In this document: piece after piece, positions 1 through 7,755 of the stretch
Layout: every line of letters starts with the position of its first letter
Numbering within the stretch: the stretch's first letter is position 1
Assembly: GCF_900111145.1 (NCBI RefSeq)
Contig: NZ_FOIR01000001.1
Coordinates: forward strand, 937,501-1,001,500
Reading direction: 5' to 3'
Length of the DNA: 64,000 bases
Origin: Roseivirga pacifica
GTDB lineage: Bacteria; Bacteroidota; Bacteroidia; Cytophagales; Cyclobacteriaceae
Position numbers and translations under genes: made by a program
Notes under the pieces: model-generated
Told to the model about the DNA's origin: nothing
Seen by the model: the letters and a program-made list of their open reading frames with translations, nothing else
Databases searched by the model: none

Positions 1-1101
1 ATCAGCGAGCAGCTTCCCTTTATCGGTAAGAATCAAAAAGCCTTCGTCTTCAAAAAGCAGGTCTTTATAGGCGAGTTTTTCAAGGTAAAAACCGTGAACC
101 TGCTTTAAATCTACCCCGTATTTCGACTGAAGCAAATCCATATCGCAGCCCCATTTTGTGCGTAGCGAAGTCAATATGTATTCGTTCACCTGATCTTCGG
201 GGCTAAGGGTCATCACATCAAAGAGTATTTTTCGTTCATCGTGAATACTCTTCATGTACTTGGCGTTGTTGGCAATGTTGGCCTTACGGAATTTGCCATT
301 GTATGAGTGTGCAGAAGGGCCAATGCCCAAATACTTTTCGTCTTTCCAATAACCAGAGTTATGCTGCGACTCATAACCAGGCTGTGCAAAATTGGAAATC
401 TCGTACTGCTCGTACCCGTACTTGTTCAGTACTTCTGTCAATATTTCAAACTGACTGGCAGCATGTTCTTCGTCAATGTCAGAAATCTTTCCCTTGTTTA
501 GCCAGTTGCCAAAAGCCGTTCTGGGTTCAATAGTAAGGCAGTATGCTGAAATATGTTCTGGCCTCAGCTGGGTCATTTGCTTCAAGTCCTTCAACCAAAT
601 GTCATGGTTTTCTGCTGGCAAGGCATAGATTAAATCCATGCTTATGTTTTCGAAGCCCGCCTGCCTGGCTTGGTAGAAGCAGTTCAGTGCCTCATCTGCA
701 TTGTGCTGGCGGTTCATCCACGTTAGCAGTTCGTTGTTAAAGGTTTGCACGCCAATGCTAAGCCTATTCACACCATGGGCATAAAACATGTCTAATTTTT
801 CTCTACTTAGGTCATCCGGGTTGGCTTCAAGCGTAATTTCGGGGTTGCTGCTTAGGTCGTATTCAAACCGAATAGTGCGCATAAGCTGCTTCATGTGGTG
901 GTCTTCTAACAAAGAGGGGGTGCCGCCACCAAAGTAGATGGTCCTTACCGGGTCGTGACCCAAAAACTCGTTTTGCATCTTTAGCTCGGTGTCAATGGCA
1001 TTCACCATATCGTCCATTTGCTTTACCGATTGGGTAAAGTGGAAGTCGCAATAGTGACAAGCTTTTTTGCAGAATGGAATATGGATATATAAACCGGCCA
1101 A
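1..1101 (-). CDS. hemW: HemW, radical SAM heme chaperone (3' end outside window)
   Basis: HemW is a radical SAM protein of the coproporphyrinogen oxidase-like family that acts as a cytosolic heme chaperone. The frame is open from about 1101 to the left edge (367 codons seen), so the C-terminus is missing. The N-terminus reads AGLYIHIPFCKKACHYCDF, containing the CxxxCxxC motif for the 4Fe-4S cluster, followed by YFGGGTPSLL and GVNRLSIGVQTFN, which are typical HemW signatures. No ATG lies between the upstream in-frame stop and this motif, so a TTG at 1099-1101 is the likely start; it puts the Fe-S motif at the usual distance from the N-terminus. The gene is divergent from the BamA-like gene 36 bases away. 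Older annotations call such genes hemN, but the short N-terminus before the cysteine motif favours HemW. Confidence 0.9.
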   Translation of the reverse strand, partial: MAGLYIHIPFCKKACHYCDFHFTQSVKQMDDMVNAIDTELKMQNEFLGHDPVRTIYFGGGTPSLLEDHHMKQLMRTIRFEYDLSSNPEITLEANPDDLSREKLDMFYAHGVNRLSIGVQTFNNELLTWMNRQHNADEALNCFYQARQAGFENISMDLIYALPAENHDIWLKDLKQMTQLRPEHISAYCLTIEPRTAFGNWLNKGKISDIDEEHAASQFEILTEVLNKYGYEQYEISNFAQPGYESQHNSGYWKDEKYLGIGPSAHSYNGKFRKANIANNAKYMKSIHDERKILFDVMTLSPEDQVNEYILTSLRTKWGCDMDLLQSKYGVDLKQVHGFYLEKLAYKDLLFEDEGFLILTDKGKLLAD

Positions 1102-1136
1102 AGAATCGTTAGTTTTATGCTGAAAATTGCTTCAAC

Positions 1137-2885
1137 GTGAGCGTAAGTTCCCACTACTACAAACTGATACTTTTACTGATTTTTTGTGCAGGCACTTTGC
1201 ATGCGCAAGAAAACATCAATTTGCGGGTAGTAGCCAACGCAAAGGAGGCAAATTTGCTCCAAAAATATAAGTATAACGAAAAGCCAAGGGATTCCATAGG
1301 TGCTGCCAATACAATAAAGGCATTGGTAAAACAGCTGCATGCCGATGGCTATTTACTCGCTGCCGAAGATAGTGTAAATCGTAACCAAAACAGCTACATT
1401 TCTTATCTAAGCATTGGCCCAAGGTTCGAGTGGCTTTACCTTAAGCCGGGCAATATTGAGAATAGCCTATTGCGAAAAATCACTTATCGCAAAAAGGGTT
1501 TTGAAGGCAGAAGATTCAATTACCAAGAACTTGCCCGAATAGAAAACAGACTACTTTCTTATATGGAGAACAATGGTTTTCCCTTTGCTGCGGTAACCTA
1601 CGATTCGCTGGAAATTACCGGCAACGCCATTGGCGCTTCCATGAATTTAGATACCGGACCTGCCATAACTTTCGATAGCGTTCATGTGCAGGGCGAGCCA
1701 GTGGTTAAATCGAAATTTATTGGTGCTTATTTGGGAATAGCACTGGGCGATGCCTATGACGAAAGCCGCTTAGATGATATGGTTCGAAGGATACAAAGCT
1801 TACCATATTTAAGACTGGCAGAAGCGCCAATGGTCACTTTTCAGAATGAAGAGGCCAGCATAAAGCTTCAGTTCGAAAAGCGGCCAATCAATACCATTGA
1901 TGGTATTATCGGCTTTTTGCCACAATCGAGCCGAGAGAGCGGGCTGCTCGTTACTGGTCAATTCGATATGGACCTGTTCAACCCGTTTGGTTCGGGTAAA
2001 CATATAGGCGTGCATTGGCGTAGGGTGAGCGAAGAAACGCAAACACTCGGTTTGCAGTACGAACACCCCAACTTGCTGCGTAGTCAGCTTTCTTTTGCGG
2101 GAGATTTTAACTTTTTAAAGCAAGACACCTCCTTTACGAAAAGGGATTTGCGTACCGATTTGTACATTAACCTAGGCGCAAACAAGAAGCTTGGCGCCTT
2201 TACCAGCTTTATTGGTACTGACTTACTTTCCACCGAACAATATAAGGAAGCAACAGCCCTGCCCGATATCATTGATTTTAGGCTAACCATGTATGGGCTA
2301 AATTTCAATTTTGAAAATTTGGATGACCCAGTGCTGCCGCGCAGTGGCAATGCCCTAAGCATAAGTGCTGCAGCGGGTAACAAGCGGATAAGGCAAAACA
2401 CCAATATTCCGGCCGAGTTGTACGAAGATATTGACCTGAATACTATTCAATACCAAATAGATTTTAAGTTCGATCAGTTCTTAAGAATTAAGCAAAATTG
2501 GGCGGTTTACACAGCACTTACGGGCGGCTTTATGGAGAGTGAAAACCTGTTTAAAAACGATGCCTACCGCTTGGGGGGGCTTAAGAGTATTCGCGGTTTT
2601 AATGAGAACTACTTTTTTGCCACCAAATACGTCCAGGCCACGGTAGAAAACAGAATATTCTTTGAACAGGATTCTTATCTTTCGACATTTGCCGACTTTG
2701 GTACATTAAAAGGTTTTGCGGAAGGTTCGGGGCGAGATGCCTTTTTAGGCATAGGCGCAGGGTTTACATTGGCGACTTCGCGTGGCTTGTTCAACTTTGT
2801 GTATGCACTCGGCTCGTCCGACTCGGTAGGCTCTTTTGATTTTAACCAATCGAAAATTCACTTTGGTTACACCACCAGGTTTTAA
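1137..2885 (+). CDS. BamA/TamA-family outer membrane protein
   Basis: The 582-residue product has a signal peptide (residues 1-24, ending LHAQ), an N-terminal half resembling POTRA-like repeats (about 30-250), and a C-terminal half resembling a 16-stranded Omp85 barrel. The motif IRGF at 485-488 matches the (V/I)RGF loop motif of Omp85 proteins, and the chain ends in phenylalanine (YTTRF), the usual outer membrane insertion signal. It is shorter than true BamA (usually about 800 residues with five POTRA domains), so it is more likely a TamA-like or accessory Omp85 protein. The start is GTG; an ATG about 20 bases upstream is in another frame and stops at once. The DUF4271 gene begins 2 bases after its stop, suggesting one transcript. 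Substrate unknown. Confidence 0.85.
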   Translation: MSVSSHYYKLILLLIFCAGTLHAQENINLRVVANAKEANLLQKYKYNEKPRDSIGAANTIKALVKQLHADGYLLAAEDSVNRNQNSYISYLSIGPRFEWLYLKPGNIENSLLRKITYRKKGFEGRRFNYQELARIENRLLSYMENNGFPFAAVTYDSLEITGNAIGASMNLDTGPAITFDSVHVQGEPVVKSKFIGAYLGIALGDAYDESRLDDMVRRIQSLPYLRLAEAPMVTFQNEEASIKLQFEKRPINTIDGIIGFLPQSSRESGLLVTGQFDMDLFNPFGSGKHIGVHWRRVSEETQTLGLQYEHPNLLRSQLSFAGDFNFLKQDTSFTKRDLRTDLYINLGANKKLGAFTSFIGTDLLSTEQYKEATALPDIIDFRLTMYGLNFNFENLDDPVLPRSGNALSISAAAGNKRIRQNTNIPAELYEDIDLNTIQYQIDFKFDQFLRIKQNWAVYTALTGGFMESENLFKNDAYRLGGLKSIRGFNENYFFATKYVQATVENRIFFEQDSYLSTFADFGTLKGFAEGSGRDAFLGIGAGFTLATSRGLFNFVYALGSSDSVGSFDFNQSKIHFGYTTRF

Positions 2886-2887
2886 AA

Positions 2888-3577
2888 ATGGAAATTACAG
2901 GACTTTCAGTAAGAAGCGCGCTTATAATTGTTTCGGTAACATTGTTTATGTGTTACGCTGCAGTGCGCATGCTCTTTCCTAAAATGTTCTATGGTGTATA
3001 CAGCGCTGCCGATTTTTTCTCATTAAGGCAAAAAGACGAGTTTACCTCGGGCATAAAATTGCTGAGTACCGAAAACGTGGTGTTTACCTTTTTGTTAGCA
3101 GGTACACTGTCCTTCTTAACTTTGGTTTTACTAAACGGTTATGGGCAGTTTTTAGGTGTGGATACCACAACCTTGCCTCAAACTTGGGGAACCATGATGC
3201 TTTGGTGGCTGGCGGGCATACTTGTTTTTAGTCTGCTATTTATACTCAAGTTTGTGTTTATATGGCTTTTTGGCTGGTTATTCGATTTTCCGGCATTTGT
3301 AAGTAGGCACTATCACGAGTACCAATCAATGAGCCAATACTTTTATTTATTGTTTGCCGTAGCGGTATCTGTCTCCTTATATTCTCAATTTTATTTTGCC
3401 GAAAGCTTACTATATGTGTTGGCGCTTATTCTGTGTGCCTTTGGTTTTTATCGGCTAATTAACTTATACATAAAATTATATGCTGCGGGGGGCTTTAGCA
3501 TGTTGTTTATATTTTCTTACCTTTGCAGCACAGAATTGATTCCATTAGCTATTACTATAGGAATACTATTGAAATAG
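2888..3577 (+). CDS. DUF4271 integral membrane protein
   Basis: This 229-residue protein is almost entirely hydrophobic, with about six predicted membrane helices (near residues 10-28, 58-80, 100-125, 155-172, 178-195 and 205-225). It resembles the Bacteroidota family DUF4271, which is commonly found just upstream of a uroporphyrinogen-III synthase gene, as here. No catalytic motif is visible and the function is unknown. It starts 2 bases after the Omp85 gene and ends 31 bases before hemD, so the three are probably co-transcribed. The conserved placement beside porP and gldKLMN makes a link to the envelope or T9SS possible, but that is inference only. Confidence 0.75.
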   Translation: MEITGLSVRSALIIVSVTLFMCYAAVRMLFPKMFYGVYSAADFFSLRQKDEFTSGIKLLSTENVVFTFLLAGTLSFLTLVLLNGYGQFLGVDTTTLPQTWGTMMLWWLAGILVFSLLFILKFVFIWLFGWLFDFPAFVSRHYHEYQSMSQYFYLLFAVAVSVSLYSQFYFAESLLYVLALILCAFGFYRLINLYIKLYAAGGFSMLFIFSYLCSTELIPLAITIGILLK

Positions 3578-3608
3578 CTTAATCGAGTATAAAAGCAGGG
3601 AAAATTTT

Positions 3609-4385
3609 ATGTCGAACAGCACTCAGGAAGACAGGCTGAGAGAGGTTAAGAGTATACTCGTTTCGCAGCCGAAACCATCTGACCCAAAGTCACCTTATTA
3701 CACACTAGCTAAAAAGTACGGAATAAAAATCGACTTTAGACCTTTTATTCAGGTCGACCCAATTCCGGCTAAAGAGTTCAGAAAGCAAAAGATTGACATT
3801 CTTAAGCACACAGCGGTAATCTTTACAAGTAGAAATGCAGTGGATCACTTTTTCCAAATCTGCAAAGATTTGAAAATTGAAGTTCCGGCAGATATGAAAT
3901 ACTTCTGTATTTCGGAGCAAACAGCATACTACTTGCAAAAATACATTGTGGTAAGAAAGCGCAAGATCTTTACTGGTTCTCGCACAGCACAAGAACTTAT
4001 CGAAATATTGAAAAAGCATAAGAATGAGAAGTACTTGTTCCCATGCTCGAACATTCGAAAAGACGATATTCCTAAGTTTTTGGGCGACAATGGCTATGAT
4101 TATTCAGAAGCCATTATTTACGAAACTGTGGCCAGCGACCTTTCCGATTTGGACGATGTTACTTATGACATTGTAGCTTTTTATAGCCCAAGCGGAATTA
4201 ACTCGTTGTTTGTAAACTTTCCGGAGTTTAAGCAAAACAACACGCGAATTGCAGTATTTGGTCCTACTACTTCAAAGGCAGCTAAAGAAGCCGACCTTAT
4301 TGTAGACATTGAAGCGCCTATGCCTAACGCACCGTCTATGACGGGCGCCTTAGAGCTTTACATAAAAAAGGCGAATAATTTATAG
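3609..4385 (+). CDS. hemD: Uroporphyrinogen-III synthase
   Basis: HemD closes and inverts ring D of hydroxymethylbilane to give uroporphyrinogen III in tetrapyrrole synthesis. The 258-residue product has the two-lobed HemD pattern: VIFTSRNAVDHFF in the first lobe, TGSRTAQELIE near the hinge, then IVAFYSPSGINSLF and IAVFGPTTSKAAKE in the second lobe, where the family usually has a segment of the type FTSP(S)GV and a G-x-T-A/S motif. HemD sequences diverge strongly, so the call rests on this motif order and on the DUF4271 neighbour. It is somewhat Lys-rich at the N-terminus, as in other Bacteroidota homologues. It lies between DUF4271 and porP and is not near other heme genes in this window except hemW. 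Confidence 0.82.
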   Translation: MSNSTQEDRLREVKSILVSQPKPSDPKSPYYTLAKKYGIKIDFRPFIQVDPIPAKEFRKQKIDILKHTAVIFTSRNAVDHFFQICKDLKIEVPADMKYFCISEQTAYYLQKYIVVRKRKIFTGSRTAQELIEILKKHKNEKYLFPCSNIRKDDIPKFLGDNGYDYSEAIIYETVASDLSDLDDVTYDIVAFYSPSGINSLFVNFPEFKQNNTRIAVFGPTTSKAAKEADLIVDIEAPMPNAPSMTGALELYIKKANNL

Positions 4386-4477
4386 GTTGTACGCAACCAG
4401 TAGGGGCTCTTGTTAGTTTTCTTGTAATATATATCGAGTCGTTTGAATAAATGACTTAAATTAGGCGTTACCAGAAT

Positions 4478-5446
4478 ATGACAAGAGTCCCTGTTATTTG
4501 TTTAGTCCTTTCTCTTTTCGGACTTCCACTCTTTGGTCAGCAAGATGCGCAGTTCACGCATTATATGTTCAACCAGTTGTACTACAATCCTGCTTTTGCG
4601 GGTTTGTCCAATGCTAATTCTTTAACGGCCATTCACCGTTCCCAATGGTTTGGTTACGATGGAACAACCAACACTGGTGGGGCACCATCAACCCAATACA
4701 TTAGCTATAGTGGGTTTTCCAATTTGTGGAATGGAGGCTTTGGTGCATACGTTGTAAACGATAATCTCGGGCCTTCCAATAACTTAGAAGTTCAGCTATC
4801 GGGTTCGTACATTTTAGACCTCGGAAGTAACTCTTCAATTACCTTAGGACTTAAGGCCGGATTTTTTTCAAGTTCTTTAAATTTTGATGAACTCGTTGTA
4901 GTCGATCCGAATGACAATTTAGTAGGGCTGACCGGCAAAGAATCGCAAATGAGGCCAGATTTGGGTTTTGGACTTCTTTATCGGAAGGGAAATTTTTTTG
5001 GTGGTTTCAGCGCAAATCACTTAATTCAACCTGAATTTGACTTCGGACAGGATCAAATTTCCAATCAATTAACTCGACACTACTATTTAACAGCGGGTTA
5101 CGATTACGCGCTAACCTCTGAGATTACGATTACTCCAACCCTATTGGTAAAGAACGTAGGCCTAGATGTATTTAGCTGGGACTTTACAGTTATGGGAAGG
5201 TACAACGACAGGCTTTGGGCAGGACTTGCCTACAGGCAGTCAGAGTCGGCATCGGCTTTAATTGGCTACAGTTTGTTGCAAGATCGTTCTCTTTCGTTTG
5301 GTTATGCGTTTGATTTTGTGGTGAATGATAGATCGGCAAAACAGCCTACTTCGCAAGAGGTGATGCTGATTTATACCTTCAAATCAAAAAATGGGGGAAG
5401 AAAATTTGGAAAGAATATCATAAGAACCCCACGATACCGTTACTAA
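4478..5446 (+). CDS. PorP/SprF-family type IX secretion outer membrane protein
   Basis: The 322-residue product has a signal peptide (about 1-21, ending FGQ) followed by QDAQFTHYMFNQLYYNPAFAG, the conserved start of PorP/SprF proteins, and a beta-barrel-like remainder rich in aromatic and Gly residues (YNDRLWAGLAYRQSES, LSFGYAFDF). In T9SS, PorP-type barrels sit in the outer membrane, where they anchor cargo or partner with the GldK/GldN ring. It lies about 150 bases upstream of gldK, an arrangement common in this phylum. Genomes often carry many PorP paralogues; the location next to gldKLMN suggests this is the core copy. The start ATG at 4478 gives a normal signal peptide. Confidence 0.88.
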   Translation: MTRVPVICLVLSLFGLPLFGQQDAQFTHYMFNQLYYNPAFAGLSNANSLTAIHRSQWFGYDGTTNTGGAPSTQYISYSGFSNLWNGGFGAYVVNDNLGPSNNLEVQLSGSYILDLGSNSSITLGLKAGFFSSSLNFDELVVVDPNDNLVGLTGKESQMRPDLGFGLLYRKGNFFGGFSANHLIQPEFDFGQDQISNQLTRHYYLTAGYDYALTSEITITPTLLVKNVGLDVFSWDFTVMGRYNDRLWAGLAYRQSESASALIGYSLLQDRSLSFGYAFDFVVNDRSAKQPTSQEVMLIYTFKSKNGGRKFGKNIIRTPRYRY

Positions 5447-5523
5447 GAAACAAAAGTTTTCTGTACGTTAAGATTTATAGAAAATTGGAACGGCAGATTG
5501 AAAACTGAAAAATAAAATATTAT

Positions 5524-5569
5524 TTTTCGCGCTTTATTTATTGCTAAGGCAAGAATGCCAGCGCGAAAA
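5524..5569 (+). promoter_or_regulatory. Inverted repeat in the gldK leader
   Basis: TTTTCGCGCT at 5524-5533 is exactly complementary to AGCGCGAAAA at 5560-5569, with a smaller TTGC/GCAA stem (5541-5544, 5549-5552) inside the 26-base loop. The structure ends 27 bases before the gldK ATG. No U-run follows on the plus strand, so it is not a standard terminator. A leader structure or protein-binding site controlling gldKLMN is possible. Confidence 0.55.
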
Positions 5570-5596
5570 GCAAAATAAACTACTAAAACAAAAACA

Positions 5597-6883
5597 ATGA
5601 GGAAGACAGTACTGGGTCTGACGATTGTAACCTCACTGTTCTTAACACAAGGGTGTAGCATGTTCCAAGGATTTCTTGGCGGCAGCGGAGGAAAAGATCA
5701 GGGTAAGTATAATGAGGGACAGCTAATGGGTGTGCTAGACCGTGAGGGGTGGTATCAAGAACTTCCCTATGGGATGGTTGAGATACCCGGAAGTACCTTC
5801 TATATGGGGCAAGCCGATGAAGACGTGGCCGCGTCTCAGATAAACTATAACCGCCAGGTTACAGTGAGTTCATTCTTCATGGATGCTGAAGAAATTACCA
5901 ACAACGAATACCGACAATTCTTATACGAGGTCAGCAAAATGATCTCTACTCAACCACGTGATGTAGATAATATTGGAGCTAACTATGCTACGCTTTCACC
6001 TCAGGTAAAGCAGGCGCTTAGAGAAGAGCTTCCATTGCTTATTCCTAATCCAGATGTTTGGAAGGAAGAGTTTGCATATCACTATGGTGACAGAATGCAA
6101 CAATATTACTTTGACCACTCTGCGTTCGATAATTACCCTGTTGTGGGTATTACATGGGAGGCAGCAGATTATTTTACTTTGTGGAGAACTTATTGGTTGA
6201 ATGAAAATGAATACCAATTGTCTCAACTATCAGGTGGTGGTTTGTTTGGCGGACTCTTCGGTGGAGGAGGCGGCAATGATGCTGCAGCTCCGGCTGGTCC
6301 TGCCGGCCCTGTTGGCAATGCGCCAGTAGGTAATGCGGGTGCAGGGGCACAAGATGTAGACCCTTTTGCTACCGAAGCTAAGATTGAAACCAGGTACCCA
6401 AGATTTAGATTACCAACTGAGGCGGAATGGGAATATGCTGCCAGAGGTGGTAAAGAAATTGTAAAATACCCTTGGGGTGGCCCTTACACCAGAAATAAAG
6501 ATGGCTGTTTCTTGGCCAACTTTAAACCAGGTAGAGGTGCTTATGCAGATGACGGTTATCCTTACACTGCTCCAGTGAATGCCTTTTTGCCAAATCCATT
6601 CGGATTGTATAACATGGCTGGTAACGTAGCAGAGTGGTGTCAAGATGATTTCTCACCTGTATATAACCCATTAGTTTGGGATTTGAACCCGGTATTCCTT
6701 TACGATCCGGAAAACAACCCGAACGACAGATATAGCCCGCACCTTAAAAAGAAGGTAGTTCGTGGCGGTGCTTGGAACGATGTATCATATTACATTCAAA
6801 CTGGTACAAGAACTTTTGAATACAGAGATGTCGCATCTGCATCAATCGGTTTTAGATGTGCGATGGATTATCTTGGAAAATAA
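5597..6883 (+). CDS. gldK: GldK, T9SS outer membrane ring lipoprotein
   Basis: GldK (PorK) is an outer membrane lipoprotein that forms, with GldN, the periplasmic ring of the type IX secretion system. The 428-residue product has a lipoprotein signal with the lipid-attachment Cys at residue 20 (LTQGC). It then has an FGE-sulfatase-like fold (about 55-425) with landmarks IPGSTFYMGQADED, EEITNNEYRQFL, RLPTEAEWEYAARGG, YNMAGNVAEWC, VVRGGAWND and GFRCAMD. Residues about 212-256 are a low-complexity Gly/Ala/Pro insertion within the domain, unusual for the family. It is the first gene of gldK-L-M-N, with 43 bases to gldL. The gene order and sequence make the call secure. Confidence 0.96.
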   Translation: MRKTVLGLTIVTSLFLTQGCSMFQGFLGGSGGKDQGKYNEGQLMGVLDREGWYQELPYGMVEIPGSTFYMGQADEDVAASQINYNRQVTVSSFFMDAEEITNNEYRQFLYEVSKMISTQPRDVDNIGANYATLSPQVKQALREELPLLIPNPDVWKEEFAYHYGDRMQQYYFDHSAFDNYPVVGITWEAADYFTLWRTYWLNENEYQLSQLSGGGLFGGLFGGGGGNDAAAPAGPAGPVGNAPVGNAGAGAQDVDPFATEAKIETRYPRFRLPTEAEWEYAARGGKEIVKYPWGGPYTRNKDGCFLANFKPGRGAYADDGYPYTAPVNAFLPNPFGLYNMAGNVAEWCQDDFSPVYNPLVWDLNPVFLYDPENNPNDRYSPHLKKKVVRGGAWNDVSYYIQTGTRTFEYRDVASASIGFRCAMDYLGK

Positions 6884-6926
6884 CCTAAACACCAAAATTT
6901 GATCTTCAACCTTACGTACAAAAAAA

Positions 6927-7745
6927 ATGGCTGACAGTAACAATTCATTTACTTCGAAATTCTATGGCGATATAATGCCAAAAATCTACGGTCTCGGAGC
7001 GGCTGTAGTAATTGTAGGAGCTATGTTTAAGCTTAACGGCTGGGCTGGTGCAACTACTATGCTTATTATTGGTTTGGGCGTGGAAGCTTTGATCTTTGCA
7101 TTCAGTGCTTTTGAACCAAAAGCTACAGATTACACCAAGTTACTTTATGAAGGGAGCGCTAAGCCGAATGGTAAAGCAAGCAGCGATGATGATGTTTCTT
7201 TCAAGAAGTTACTTCAGGAAGGTGCTCTTAAGAAAGAAGACCTTCAGCAGCTAAAAGCCGGTTTCGGTACTTTGGCAGCTAACGCTAAAGAAATGGCAGA
7301 CATGACAAACGCTACTGTAGCTACTAACGAGTACGCTAAGAGTGCTAAAAGTGCTGCAGGTTCTTTGGCCAAAATCGATCAGTCTTCTGGTGCTGCAGCA
7401 GCTGCTTTTGCTGAGGTAGCAACATCAGTTAAAGGTTCTTCTACAAACCAAACGCAACTAAAAACTGCATCTGAGCAGTACTTGGGTCAGTTGAACCAAG
7501 CTACAGAAGGTCTTAAAGCAATGACAGCAATGTATAAGTCTGAATTTGCTGATACTGATTCTGTGAAAAAATACTTTGAGGCTTACATGAAAAACATGGA
7601 GTCTGCCATTGAAGGAGCAACTAAGAGCTCTAAAGAAATGGAGAAATTCCAAGCACAGCTTACTAAACTTAACGCCAATGTTGGTGCATTGAACGGAGTT
7701 TATGGTGCAATGCTTGGCGCTATGAAGCAAGTGAATAACCAGTAA
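6927..7745 (+). CDS. gldL: GldL, T9SS/gliding motor membrane protein
   Basis: GldL (PorL) and GldM form the inner-membrane motor that uses proton motive force to power type IX secretion and gliding. The 272-residue protein has two N-terminal membrane helices (about 20-36 and 40-61). Glu53 lies inside the second helix, where the family has a conserved membrane Glu thought to take part in proton coupling. The remainder is a soluble, Ala/Lys-rich, probably coiled-coil cytoplasmic domain. It is 10 bases upstream of gldM. The length lies between the shorter Flavobacterium form and the longer Porphyromonas PorL form. Confidence 0.95.
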   Translation: MADSNNSFTSKFYGDIMPKIYGLGAAVVIVGAMFKLNGWAGATTMLIIGLGVEALIFAFSAFEPKATDYTKLLYEGSAKPNGKASSDDDVSFKKLLQEGALKKEDLQQLKAGFGTLAANAKEMADMTNATVATNEYAKSAKSAAGSLAKIDQSSGAAAAAFAEVATSVKGSSTNQTQLKTASEQYLGQLNQATEGLKAMTAMYKSEFADTDSVKKYFEAYMKNMESAIEGATKSSKEMEKFQAQLTKLNANVGALNGVYGAMLGAMKQVNNQ

Positions 7746-7755
7746 TTAATCGATC

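Noticed and set aside
303-740. Plus-strand open frames across the hemW region
   Set aside because: They are antisense to a strongly conserved HemW sequence and show no family resemblance.
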